From Iphinoe sp. HA4291-MV1 (lineage in GTDB: Bacteria > Cyanobacteriota > Cyanobacteriia > Cyanobacteriales > Nostocaceae), in contig JAHHHH010000024.1 of assembly GCA_019359415.1 (NCBI GenBank), positions 1-64,000 of the forward strand: a DNA stretch of 64,000 bases. The letters are read 5' to 3'. Below are positions 1 to 8,141 of this stretch, piece by piece (position 1 is the first letter of the stretch; every line of letters starts with the position of its first letter). The position numbers and the translations under genes were made by a program. The notes below the pieces were generated by a model, which was given only the letters and a program-made list of their open reading frames with translations, did no database searches and was not told the origin of the DNA.

Positions 1-1
1 A

Positions 2-2701
2 GAGCAACGACAGTTACTGGTAGAGTGGAATGATACAACTGTAGACTATCCGACTGATAAGTGTATCCATCAGTTGTTTGAGGAGCAGGTGGTACGTACA
101 CCGGATGCGGTGGCTGTGGTGTATGAGGGACAACAACTGACTTATGCACAGTTGAATGCACGCGCTAACCAATTGGCGCATTATTTACAGTTGCGAGGAG
201 TAGGGGCGGAAGTGGTTGTGGCTTTGTACGTCGAGCGATCGCTAGAACTAATCGTTGGGATGCTAGGCATTCTCAAAGCTGGCGCAGCGTATCTCCCGCT
301 AGAGCCAGCGTATCCTACTGAGCGTTTGGCTTTGATGCTTGAGGATGCTAAAGTAGCAGTGCTGTTAACCCAACAGCAGCTAGTGAAGACGTTTCCCGAA
401 CACATAGCAGAAGTGATATGTTTAGACACTGATTGGGATTTGATTGCACAACAAAGCCAAGAAAATCTTCACAGCGATATCAAGCCAGAGAATTTAGCCT
501 ATGTACTGTTCACCTCTGGTTCTACAGGTCAACCTAAAGGAGTTGCAGTTGAGCATCGGCAACTTTGCAACTACCTCAATGCTATTGTCGAAAGACTGGA
601 CTTATCAGCCTGTAACAGCTTTGCTTACCTTTCCACCATAGCAGCTGATTTGGGCAACACCACAATCTTTCCTTCTCTGTGTAAAGGTGGATGTTTACAT
701 ATAGTGTCGCTAGATCGTGCTACCAATCCAGAGGCACTAGCAGATTATTTTCATTATCATCCTATTGACTGTCTCAAGATTGTTCCTTCTCACCTAGCAA
801 ATCTATTAACATCTTCTTCTCGTCCCAAACAGATACTGCCGAGGCAGAGCTTGATTTTGGGTGGTGATATTTGTAGTTGGCAGTTGATTGAGCAGATTCG
901 ACAATTAACGATTGAGTGCCAAATTTTCAATCACTACGGTCCAACAGAAGCCACTGTAGGCGTACTAACTTATGCGATCGCACCAGAGTACACAGAGGGT
1001 TATTCTGATACACTTACGATTGGTCGCCCGCTGACTAACATCCAGATTTACATCCTAGACTCACACTTACAACCAGTACCCATCGGCGTACCAGGAGAGT
1101 TACACATCGCAGGCGTTGGACTAGCACGCGGTTACCTCAACCGTCCCGAATTAACAACTGAAAAATTCATCCCCAACCCCTTTAGCACTGACGGAGATTC
1201 CCGCCTCTACAAAACCGGGGACTTAGCCCGTTATCTGCCCAATGGCAACATCGAATACCTAGGACGCATCGACAACCAAGTCAAGATACGCGGCTTCCGC
1301 ATCGAATTAGGCGAGATAGAAACAGTACTAAACCAACACCCCCAAGTCCACTCAGTCGTCGTCAACGCGGGCGCTGACACTCCCGGGGATCAACGCTTAG
1401 TCGCCTACATCGTACCACAACAGAACACAGCACCCACAATCAGCGAGTTGCGGCAATTCCTCAAAGCAAAGTTGCCAGAATACATGGTGCCCTCAGCCTT
1501 CGTCATCCTAGAAGCCCTACCCCTGACACCCAACGGCAAAGTAGATCGCCGTGCCCTACCAACACCGGATACAAACAACAAAGCTATGCAAGCTAGCTTT
1601 GTCCCACCCCTTGACATCGTAGAACAGAAACTGGCAGAAATTTGGGCAGAAGTTCTGAAAGTCTATCCTGTTGGAGTAAGAGATAACTTCTTTGATTTGG
1701 GTGGCCATTCTCTTTTAGCCGTACAACTGATGGCACGGATTGAGCAGCAATTTCAGAAAAATCTACCTTTGGCAACACTCTTCCAAAACTCAACTATTGA
1801 ACAACTAGCGACTATTCTCCGCCAGCCGATAGATGCATTAAATTGGTCTGCTTTAGTACCTATTCAGCCTAATGGTTCTAAGCGACCTTTCTTCTGCGTG
1901 CCTGGGGCTGGTGGCAATACTATCTACTTGTACAACCTGGCTCATCATTTAGGTAAAGACCAACCCTTCTATGGATTGCAATCACTCGGTCTTGATGGGG
2001 AATCAAAGCCGCACACACTCATCGAGGACATGGCAGCTTATTACATTGAAGCAATACAGTCCATTCAACCCTCTGGACCGTACCTTTTAGGTGGTCATTC
2101 CTTTGGCGGTAAGGTAGCGTTTGAGATGGCAACTCAGTTACATAAGCGAGGATATGAAGTTGCTCTAGTTGCCCTTTTGGACGCTGGTGGACCAGGTTAT
2201 AGAACAAATGAACTAGATGTTGCTCGCGTTGATGATGCCCGATGGATGAAGATGATTGCCGGCATAATTGAAACCTTGTACGCAAAGAGCTTAAACGTAT
2301 CCGACGAAACTCTCAAAGCTCTTGCTCCAGATGAGCAACTGAACTATTTCAAAGAGCAGTTACAAATGGTTAATTTCCTGCCTCCCGATGTTGGAATTAA
2401 GCAAGTTCGCGGTTTCATCCAGGTTTTCAAAACTAACCATCAAATTGCTTCTGTTTACATGCCACAATCAGTTTATCCTGCTCAGATTACGCTTTTCAAG
2501 GCAAGCGAAATTGATGCTGTTAGTGATGCAAACTCTGAAACTTTAGATGAACCAGGATTGGGCTGGGACAAGTTTTCTGCTCAACCTCTGGATATCCACC
2601 TTGTTCCAGGTGATCATAACACAATGCTGAATGAACCTCACGTTCAGGTTTTAGCACAACAACTAAGAATCTGCATTGAGCGGTCACAGGCGGATGATTG
2701 A
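2..2701 (+). CDS. Nonribosomal peptide synthetase, terminal module (5' partial)
   Basis: The reading frame is open to the left window edge, so the gene starts outside. The first codons match the tail of a condensation domain leading into an adenylation domain. Adenylation motifs follow in order: A3 (LFTSGSTGQPKG, about codon 167), A5 (NHYGPTEATVG), A7 (YKTGDL), the hinge region (GFRIELGEIE) and A10 (PNGKVDRRAL). A carrier domain has the phosphopantetheine serine in LGGHSLL (about codon 567). A type I thioesterase ends the protein, with nucleophile motif GGHSFGGK (about codon 698), an Asp in LLDAGG and a His in PGDHN. Order A-PCP-TE marks the last elongation module, which loads one amino acid and then releases the peptide by hydrolysis or cyclisation. 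I do not call the substrate: the selectivity pocket cannot be read reliably by eye. The MFS gene downstream overlaps or nearly abuts it, suggesting co-transcription with the exporter. Confidence 0.95.
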   Translation, partial: EQRQLLVEWNDTTVDYPTDKCIHQLFEEQVVRTPDAVAVVYEGQQLTYAQLNARANQLAHYLQLRGVGAEVVVALYVERSLELIVGMLGILKAGAAYLPLEPAYPTERLALMLEDAKVAVLLTQQQLVKTFPEHIAEVICLDTDWDLIAQQSQENLHSDIKPENLAYVLFTSGSTGQPKGVAVEHRQLCNYLNAIVERLDLSACNSFAYLSTIAADLGNTTIFPSLCKGGCLHIVSLDRATNPEALADYFHYHPIDCLKIVPSHLANLLTSSSRPKQILPRQSLILGGDICSWQLIEQIRQLTIECQIFNHYGPTEATVGVLTYAIAPEYTEGYSDTLTIGRPLTNIQIYILDSHLQPVPIGVPGELHIAGVGLARGYLNRPELTTEKFIPNPFSTDGDSRLYKTGDLARYLPNGNIEYLGRIDNQVKIRGFRIELGEIETVLNQHPQVHSVVVNAGADTPGDQRLVAYIVPQQNTAPTISELRQFLKAKLPEYMVPSAFVILEALPLTPNGKVDRRALPTPDTNNKAMQASFVPPLDIVEQKLAEIWAEVLKVYPVGVRDNFFDLGGHSLLAVQLMARIEQQFQKNLPLATLFQNSTIEQLATILRQPIDALNWSALVPIQPNGSKRPFFCVPGAGGNTIYLYNLAHHLGKDQPFYGLQSLGLDGESKPHTLIEDMAAYYIEAIQSIQPSGPYLLGGHSFGGKVAFEMATQLHKRGYEVALVALLDAGGPGYRTNELDVARVDDARWMKMIAGIIETLYAKSLNVSDETLKALAPDEQLNYFKEQLQMVNFLPPDVGIKQVRGFIQVFKTNHQIASVYMPQSVYPAQITLFKASEIDAVSDANSETLDEPGLGWDKFSAQPLDIHLVPGDHNTMLNEPHVQVLAQQLRICIERSQADD

Positions 2702-2711
2702 GGAATCACAC

Positions 2712-3950
2712 ATGGCGCAACATCCAACACCTAGAGGAATGCGTCTGTTCACCTTCATCTGGTTTGGACAGATCATCTCCCTCATCGGTTCTGGTCTCAC
2801 TGGCTTTGCTTTGGGCATCTGGGTATATCAGCGCACTGGGTCAGCCACTAACTTAGCCCTGATAGAGCTATTCGCAACTATACCGTGCATCGCCATCTCC
2901 CCCTTGGCTGGTGCGTTGGTAGACCGTTGTCATCGCCGCTTTTGTATGATTGTTAGTGACTCTGGTGCTGCTGTGAGTATTGTGGCGATCGCTCTCCTAC
3001 TCGCCATCCATCGTCTGGAAATGTGGCATCTTTACCTATTAACTGCTATCAGTTACACTTTCCATGCCTTTCAGTTGCCAGCTTATACTGCCGCCACTAC
3101 CCAGCTAGTACCGTCACAACATCTTGACCGCGCCAGTGGGATGATCCAACTGGGGCAAGCCATTGGTCAGCTGCTCTCACCTGTATTAGGAGGTCTACTA
3201 GTAGTAACTATCCAACTTCAAGGGGTTATTCTGCTCGACTTTGCCAGCTTCCTATGCGCCCTCCTCACCCTGCTTTTGGTTCGATTTCCCAAGATTAAAA
3301 CCACAGGAGCGGAAAAATTGAGGAAAGGTTCATTACTTAGCGAAGTTGCATATGGGTTTTCCTACATCACGAAAAGACCTGGACTATTAGGGCTACTCAT
3401 TTTTCTTGCTGCCAGCAACTTTCTTTTGGGAACCGTTAGCGTGCTAACCACACCACTGGTGCTATCCTTCACCTCGCCTGCTGTCCTTGGGATAATCCTA
3501 TCTTGTGGCGGTATCGGCATGGTGGTTGGTAGTCTAATCGTGGGAACTTGGAGGGGAGGACAGCACCGCATCAACAGAGTATTTGGCTTCATGCTGCTGT
3601 GCGGACTGTGCATTCTAGTTGCCGGATTGCGCCCCTCTGCCCCACTCTTTGCCACTACCACTTTTTTCTTCCTCCTTAGTTTGCCCCTGATTAGCGGTTC
3701 TGCCGTAGTTATCTTTCAAAAGAAAGTCCCGCTTTCTATCCAAGGAAGGGTTTTCGCCTTAAATACAGCCTTGGCTGGAGCATCGTTGCCCCTTGGCTAT
3801 GCTCTAGCCGGACCTTTAGCTGACCGCATCTTTGAACCCCTAATGGCTAGCAACAGTCCCTTGGCTGGAAGCATAGGACAAATCATTGGCGTCGGACCAG
3901 GTCGAGGTACCCCATTAAGTACTTTGCTGCCAAGGAAAATCAAGATTTAG
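2712..3950 (+). CDS. MFS exporter (EntS/MFS_3 type) with altered C-terminus
   Basis: A hydrophobic protein of 412 residues with about eleven predicted membrane helices. It shows MFS features such as the loop-2/3 motif region (GALVDRCHRRF) and the repeated GxxxG-rich helices of enterobactin-exporter-like transporters. The start at 2712 is chosen because GAGG (2700-2703) lies 8 bases upstream; an alternative ATG at 2694 would overlap the NRPS stop. It probably exports the peptide made by the upstream NRPS, inferred from adjacency and from how often the two families are paired. Oddity: after VGPGRG the expected last helix is replaced by a short unrelated tail (TPLSTLLPRKIKI), as if a frameshift or deletion removed the C-terminus. 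Function may be impaired. Confidence 0.85.
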   Translation: MAQHPTPRGMRLFTFIWFGQIISLIGSGLTGFALGIWVYQRTGSATNLALIELFATIPCIAISPLAGALVDRCHRRFCMIVSDSGAAVSIVAIALLLAIHRLEMWHLYLLTAISYTFHAFQLPAYTAATTQLVPSQHLDRASGMIQLGQAIGQLLSPVLGGLLVVTIQLQGVILLDFASFLCALLTLLLVRFPKIKTTGAEKLRKGSLLSEVAYGFSYITKRPGLLGLLIFLAASNFLLGTVSVLTTPLVLSFTSPAVLGIILSCGGIGMVVGSLIVGTWRGGQHRINRVFGFMLLCGLCILVAGLRPSAPLFATTTFFFLLSLPLISGSAVVIFQKKVPLSIQGRVFALNTALAGASLPLGYALAGPLADRIFEPLMASNSPLAGSIGQIIGVGPGRGTPLSTLLPRKIKI

Positions 3951-4126
3951 GAGTTGTCAAAGCCCTACGAAAGCCAGTCTCCAAGCTGGATTTGTCTCCT
4001 TTTCCTGCACCCTCGCAGACATTAGTGCCATTACCTTAACCTCTCACCAATGGGGTACAACACTTTTTATGTAGTACATAAATACTATTTGAATGCGATC
4101 GCACTGTGCCAGTTGCGTAAGTCCTG

Positions 4127-5104
4127 TCACGAATTTTGTGAAATGGTATTACTCCTGGGTGTGTAACCAATATCCAATTTTTCCATCACTTTACGCTTGG
4201 TTTCGTCCCCGCGCCGGTCATACTTTGCCGTCGTCGTCGGGCTAGTGTGTCCGGCCAGTTGCTGTACCGTGACAATATCTGCCCCACTATCAAGTAAGTC
4301 AGAACAAAACGTCCTTCTAAAATCATGGGGAGAAAACTGCTCAACAGAGGCTTCTAATGCGCGTTTTCGCACAATCATCAACACCGCTTGCGGAGTCATG
4401 CGCTTGTAGTCTACTATAGATCCCCCCTTACGAATCGGATGCAACAAAGGTCCCGGTCTGCTACCACGTATCATAAGCCAATCAGAAACCGCTGCAATTG
4501 CAGTCGCAGGCATATACACCGTCCGGTCCTTCTCACCTTTACCGCGATCAATTTCTAACGCACCAGTTGTTGCATCAAAATCCTTCAAATGCAGCGCCAC
4601 CACCTCCGCCCTTCTTAACCCACACCGCAGTAGTGCAATTAACGCGCTATCGCGCACACCCAAAGGTGAGGAGTCAGCTTGACAAACCCGAATCAGCGCC
4701 TTAATTTCATCTGGTTTAAGTCGCCTACCTCGTTGCTTTTTACTCGCCTTAATACTACGTAAATCAACCGCTTTTTGGTAGTCAGTAGCACTTATAAGGT
4801 CGAGTTTGAACGCTTCTTGCAACACCCTCCTTAACGCACATAACATTTTATTCGCTGTTGCTGGGGCGTGTTTTTTCATCAGCGCAGAACGAACAGCAGC
4901 GGTGTGTTGATACCTCAATCCTGCCCAGTTTAATGTCATCGCATCGCAGTTACCATTGCTCAACAAACCCGCGATCGCGTTGAGAGCTTGTTCCATAGTC
5001 GGGCGCGACCCAGGTGCAAGACTATCGAGATACACCGCCGCTGGGTGCAGCGTCAGTGGTAATGGCTCGCTTAGAACTAGCGCTGGAACTGTCGCTGGGC
5101 GCAT
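4127..5104 (-). CDS. Tyrosine recombinase / phage-type integrase
   Basis: A 325-residue XerC/D-like recombinase. The N-terminal half resembles a core-binding (SAM-like) domain. The catalytic half carries the first Arg in LRCGLRRAEV, the HxxR box in SPHDFRRTF, the distal His in LAGHTSPTTT and the Tyr nucleophile in AKYDRR, so the active-site set looks complete. It would carry out site-specific recombination, such as integration, excision or dimer resolution. Its start lies about 20 bp from one copy of a 74-bp direct repeat (5124-5196), whose second copy lies 2 kb away at the break of a methyltransferase gene. This makes it a candidate enzyme for that rearrangement, though this is inference. 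The stop codon is near 4127, close to a small AT-rich gap behind the exporter gene. Confidence 0.93.
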   Translation of the reverse strand: MRPATVPALVLSEPLPLTLHPAAVYLDSLAPGSRPTMEQALNAIAGLLSNGNCDAMTLNWAGLRYQHTAAVRSALMKKHAPATANKMLCALRRVLQEAFKLDLISATDYQKAVDLRSIKASKKQRGRRLKPDEIKALIRVCQADSSPLGVRDSALIALLRCGLRRAEVVALHLKDFDATTGALEIDRGKGEKDRTVYMPATAIAAVSDWLMIRGSRPGPLLHPIRKGGSIVDYKRMTPQAVLMIVRKRALEASVEQFSPHDFRRTFCSDLLDSGADIVTVQQLAGHTSPTTTAKYDRRGDETKRKVMEKLDIGYTPRSNTISQNS

Positions 5105-5515
5105 TTATTTATCAGAACTAATCTTCTAGTAAATTATTCTGCCACGGTTCGTGCATCGCCATTGCTATTCGTCAAGCATTGTTTGCATTTCTTTATCATC
5201 GAAGAAGGGAACTCTTAACTCTTAACAGAGATTGATAAAACCGAACATTCGCAACAGACTCCATGAGCTGCGTGAGCGCAAAGCGCACGCTACGCGAACA
5301 CAAGGAACAATGAAAATGATACTGGAACGATTTTGCGTGAGTACAGGATCTAGGTTTGACGGCGGGACATTTTATTACGCTTAAGTGCCTTGGGTTATTA
5401 TATTTTTGCCACTAAGAGCGGTTGATTCCAAGTAATTAAAATACATTTTATTGAGGAAATGAAACCAGGTAAAATAATACTAATTGCATTTACATAAATC
5501 CAGTCTCCAAATTAA
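5105..5515. other. Intergenic region with direct repeat copy A and palindromic repeat
   Basis: No gene seen. It holds one copy of the 74-bp repeat (5124-5196), a short GC-rich cyanobacterial repeat around 5265-5300 (GCGTGAGCGCAAAGCGCACG), and an AT-rich stretch before the DUF4351 gene that probably contains its promoter (TAAAATAAT near 5471). Confidence 0.6.
5124..5196 (+). repeat. Direct repeat copy A (about 74 bp)
   Basis: Nearly identical to 7152-7225. The core GTTCGTGCATCGCCATTGCT is shared exactly, with a handful of mismatches elsewhere. This copy sits directly upstream of the integrase gene. It may be a recombination (att-like) site or a shared remnant of an insertion element end. Confidence 0.8.
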
Positions 5516-6394
5516 ATGACGCGCTTTATACATGACAAGTTCGCCAAGGATTATCTAGAAGAATTACTAAAAGATTACGGAGAAGTCAAGCCGTCGGAAA
5601 AAGTTTCAGGAGAGATTAAAGAAATAGATGTTTTCTTCACTCCTTCTAAACAGCAAAGCTCTAATTTACAAGTACTGGGTTTGCTAGGAATATTTGCTGA
5701 ACATCCTGCGATAATAGAACCATTTCGCAATCCAGCTTCTACCGATGAAATATGCGACTGTATTCTAAAATTATTAGAAGTCAAGGCTCTCTTGCGACGA
5801 GAAGCTAAAGCAAATAAAACCAAACTTCAGGACTCAGAAATTCCCAAGTTGTGGGTTCTTACACCTACCGTATCTGAAACTAGATTGTCTAGCTTTGGAA
5901 CTCTTCAAAAAGAAGGTTGGTTATCGGGAGTACATTTTATGCCAGATGCCTTGCGGACAGCAATTGTGGCGATACACCAACTACCACAAATACCGGAGAC
6001 GTTGTGGTTGAGGCTTTTGGGAAGGGGAAGTGTGCAGTCACAAGCGATTATCGAGTTGCAAGCGTTACCATTAAATTATCCATACCAGAAAGCAGCACTC
6101 GAATTAGTTTACAACTTGCGCGAAAACTTGAGAGTCAATCAAGAATTAGAAGAAGATGATAGAGAGTTAATTATGCGACTAGAACCACTTTATCAAAGAG
6201 ACAAAGAACAAGCTGTACAGTCAGGAGAACAACGTTTAGTTTTACGCTTACTCAATCGCCGTATTGGGGAAGTTAATGCATCATTAATCGAGCGAATTAA
6301 AGGATTATCTATTGAACAATTAGAGAATTTAGGAGAAGCATTACTAGACTTTTCTAGTGTTGCTGATTTAGAAGCTTGGTTAAACCAACAATAA
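5516..6394 (+). CDS. DUF4351 family protein (Rpn/PD-(D/E)XK-like transposase relative)
   Basis: A 292-residue cyanobacterial family protein. The N-terminal part (FAKDYLEELL...EIDVFFTP) and a middle region with LWVLTPT and GVHFMP match the nuclease-like domain of the family. The last about 55 residues, beginning GEQRLVLRLLNRRIG, form the DUF4351 helical tail. Families of this type occur in many copies in Nostoc-like genomes and are thought to be related to Rpn-like recombination nucleases. No specific role is established. A second, broken copy lies at 8142-9036 on the other strand. The stop codon is abutted by a MITE-like inverted-repeat element beginning at 6395. Confidence 0.8.
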   Translation: MTRFIHDKFAKDYLEELLKDYGEVKPSEKVSGEIKEIDVFFTPSKQQSSNLQVLGLLGIFAEHPAIIEPFRNPASTDEICDCILKLLEVKALLRREAKANKTKLQDSEIPKLWVLTPTVSETRLSSFGTLQKEGWLSGVHFMPDALRTAIVAIHQLPQIPETLWLRLLGRGSVQSQAIIELQALPLNYPYQKAALELVYNLRENLRVNQELEEDDRELIMRLEPLYQRDKEQAVQSGEQRLVLRLLNRRIGEVNASLIERIKGLSIEQLENLGEALLDFSSVADLEAWLNQQ

Positions 6395-6538
6395 GAGGTT
6401 GTTTTAAAAGTCCCGGAAGGTATAATCTTTTCGTTCCGACTTGGGTCAACTGCAACGAAAAATAAAGGTTTCAGCCATGTACTGAGATATTGCACTGTGC
6501 TCACTATGAGAGCAAAAGACCCTTTTAAAACATCCTCT
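6395..6538. mobile_element. MITE-like element with about 17-bp terminal inverted repeats
   Basis: The left end GAGGTTGTTTTAAAAG (6395-6410) and the right end CTTTTAAAACATCCTC (6523-6538) are inverted copies with one mismatch. The element is flanked on both sides by TAA, a possible 3-bp target duplication. It has no coding capacity. The left TAA is also the stop codon of the DUF4351 gene. Confidence 0.7.
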
Positions 6539-6540
6539 AA

Positions 6541-6760
6541 TAACGCCAACATTGATTGACCAAAGAAGCGGTTCTATTAGCAAGGGACTTTATCGCTTCT
6601 GGCAAATCTGTGAGCTTGCGTCCGGAAGCGACCATCAGCATGTGATGGGCTTCATCAATAAAAAATCATGGGACGCAGAGGGATGGTAGACTACAATGGT
6701 CACGCACAACCCGATGAAGCGTCAAGAATCACCGTGGCTGTTGTCTTCCCAGTGAGTATG
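6541..6760 (-). pseudogene. Relic of TnsC/TniB-like transposition ATPase
   Basis: On the minus strand a Walker A-like segment (LTGKTTATVIL, starting near 6756) is followed by a stop. About 100 bases on, in another frame, comes a Walker B-like segment (FIDEAHHML, near 6660) leading into VASGRKLTDLPEAIKSLANRT. This spacing and the IDEAHH...ASGRKL...IKSLAN pattern are typical of the AAA+ regulators of Tn7/Tn5053-type transposons. The frame is broken between the two motifs, so it is a pseudogene fragment. It may belong with the repeat-rich end at 7874-7923. Assignment is by motif only. Confidence 0.55.
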
Positions 6761-6790
6761 TCAACATAAAGATGTTTTGCAGCAACTGCT

Positions 6791-7207
6791 TTGAAATTGG
6801 AACGAGTGAAATCGATAGAGTTATGTACAGGTGCTGGAGGCTTGGCGATGGGCTGTGCCAAGGCGGGGTTTCATCATCTGGCACTTGTGGAACTCTCTAA
6901 GCACAGTTGTCACACCATCCGTGAGAATCAACGGCTTGGAATTGCCCTTCTGGACGACTGGCATATTTACAATATGGATGTGACAGATTTTGACTATTCC
7001 ACGATTTCTTCTGAAATTGACCTCAAGGCTAGTGGACCACCTTGTCAGCCCTTTTCAATTGGCGGTAGGCATGGTGCTTATTTAGACAAACGGGATATGT
7101 TCCCCGAGTTTTTTCGTGCAGTACGCGCATTACGCCCCAAAGCGTTTCTGATTCTAGTAAATAATTCTCCCACAGTTCGTGCATCGCCATTGCTATTCGT
7201 CAAGTAA
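6791..7207 (+). pseudogene. C5 cytosine DNA methyltransferase, 3'-truncated
   Basis: The N-terminal third of a C5-methyltransferase: motif I (IELCTGAGGLAMG), the motif II/III region, and motif IV with the catalytic Cys (GPPCQPFSIGG). Homology stops after RALRPKAFLI, just where the ENV motif VI would follow. From there the frame runs into the second copy of the 74-bp direct repeat (7152-7225) and ends at a stop. Motifs VI-X and the target recognition domain are missing, so it cannot methylate. The start is either TTG 6791 or GTG 6806. The breakpoint coincides with the repeat, suggesting recombination removed the 3' part. Confidence 0.8.
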
Positions 7208-7225
7208 TGATTTGCATTTCTTTAT
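7152..7225 (+). repeat. Direct repeat copy B (about 74 bp)
   Basis: Second copy of 5124-5196 in the same orientation. It replaces the 3' part of the C5-methyltransferase gene. Confidence 0.8.
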
Positions 7226-7247
7226 AATTATTGGGGAGATTTATTCT

Positions 7248-7802
7248 CTACCTGATGGGGTAGTACAGTCCGTCCCTTGCCTTCCATTCCCAAGCAATAC
7301 TCATAGGATCGCGGTTCCGAGACCAACTCAAAAATTCTTTAGCGCTCTTGTTTTCTCTTTCAGTGACGAGGCCTTGGGAAGTGACACCAAGTCTTTGGGC
7401 AAGACTTTCGTTTGTTCTGGGCTGTAGTTCAACTTGTGTGTGTTGGTACGGGTACGCAAGTCTTCGCGGTTTAGTGTTGCCCAATCTCCCAGAGGCAATA
7501 GACCGTTCAATTGACTCTAGTTTCTTAGTAATAACTTCTAGTTTTGTTTCCACCGAGGAGCCTTGAGCAGTAAGATGGGATTCTAGTTTCAAAAGCCTCT
7601 CTTCTAGCTGTTTGACTGATTTGTTGCCTGCTGTTACATCGATATCATTATTGATATCGAAATTTGACATTAGTTCTTCTAAGGCTTGCAGCAAGGCAAT
7701 TGTATGACCCTGCCTGTGTAGTTTTGATAGTCGCCGAACCACCCCAATGAGTGGAACGGGCACACGAATCATCTCGCTTGGTGGGGATTTTTGGTCTGGC
7801 AT
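7248..7802 (-). CDS. Hypothetical coiled-coil protein, possibly DNA-binding
   Basis: A 184-residue protein not assigned to a named family. The N-terminal segment (IRVPVPLIGVVRRLSKLHRQG) is basic and could be a short DNA-binding region. The middle (KQLEERLLKLESHL...KLEVITKKLESIERSI) is a clear coiled coil, suggesting it forms oligomers. The C-terminal part has LAQRLGVTSQGL, which reads like a helix-turn-helix, followed by a Trp-rich tail (WSRNRD...WEWKARDGLYYPI). A perfect GATATCA-4-TGATATC inverted repeat lies immediately upstream of the ATG, and a second copy lies inside the gene. This fits an autoregulated DNA-binding protein, which is inference. Confidence 0.7.
   Translation of the reverse strand: MPDQKSPPSEMIRVPVPLIGVVRRLSKLHRQGHTIALLQALEELMSNFDINNDIDVTAGNKSVKQLEERLLKLESHLTAQGSSVETKLEVITKKLESIERSIASGRLGNTKPRRLAYPYQHTQVELQPRTNESLAQRLGVTSQGLVTERENKSAKEFLSWSRNRDPMSIAWEWKARDGLYYPIR
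7640..7659. promoter_or_regulatory. Inverted repeat GATATCA-N4-TGATATC (intragenic copy)
   Basis: Perfect 7-bp arms (8 with the flanking C/G) and a 4-bp spacer. It lies within the coiled-coil gene and encodes its DINNDID segment. It is the same motif as at 7805-7822. Confidence 0.5.
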
Positions 7803-7804
7803 TT

Positions 7805-7822
7805 GATATCATTGTTGATATC
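7805..7822. promoter_or_regulatory. Candidate operator: GATATCA-N4-TGATATC
   Basis: A perfect inverted repeat with a 4-bp spacer, starting three bases upstream of the ATG of the minus-strand gene 7248-7802. Position and symmetry suit a repressor site. A second copy is 160 bp away. Confidence 0.5.
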
Positions 7823-7873
7823 GACTAGTTAATTGTAAAAGGTTTGGCGGAACCTGGGAATTTACTTAGTATT

Positions 7874-7923
7874 AATTGTGTCCAGATTTTTCCAAATGTC
7901 ACATATCGACACAATTTGTGACA
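7874..7923. repeat. Candidate transposon end with repeated TGTCACA/TGTGACA motifs
   Basis: Read on the minus strand from 7923, TGTCACAAATTGTGTCG is followed by ATGTGACATTTGG and then GGACACAATTA. These are three spaced copies of a TGT(C/G)-rich motif. A TGT terminus followed by repeated transposase-binding motifs is how Tn7/Tn5053-like element ends look. The rest of 7803-8141 shows no gene. Confidence 0.35.
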
Positions 7924-8141
7924 GGAGCTATGGCTCACGCCCCGCCGGAGGCGCAAGAGCTGAAGTGTTTGATAAATGGATTATTAAGCTTGCTGCCCGA
8001 AAGGAAAAACTAAAGATGTACCAGTAACCACCTGAGTGCTTAATAGTGCAAGTCCTGAGTTTCTCGATGCTAGTCAAATCGCGGCTGTGATGCATCGTAA
8101 ACAATCGCGCCGAAGCATTGCTGATCGCCTTCATTAACTGA

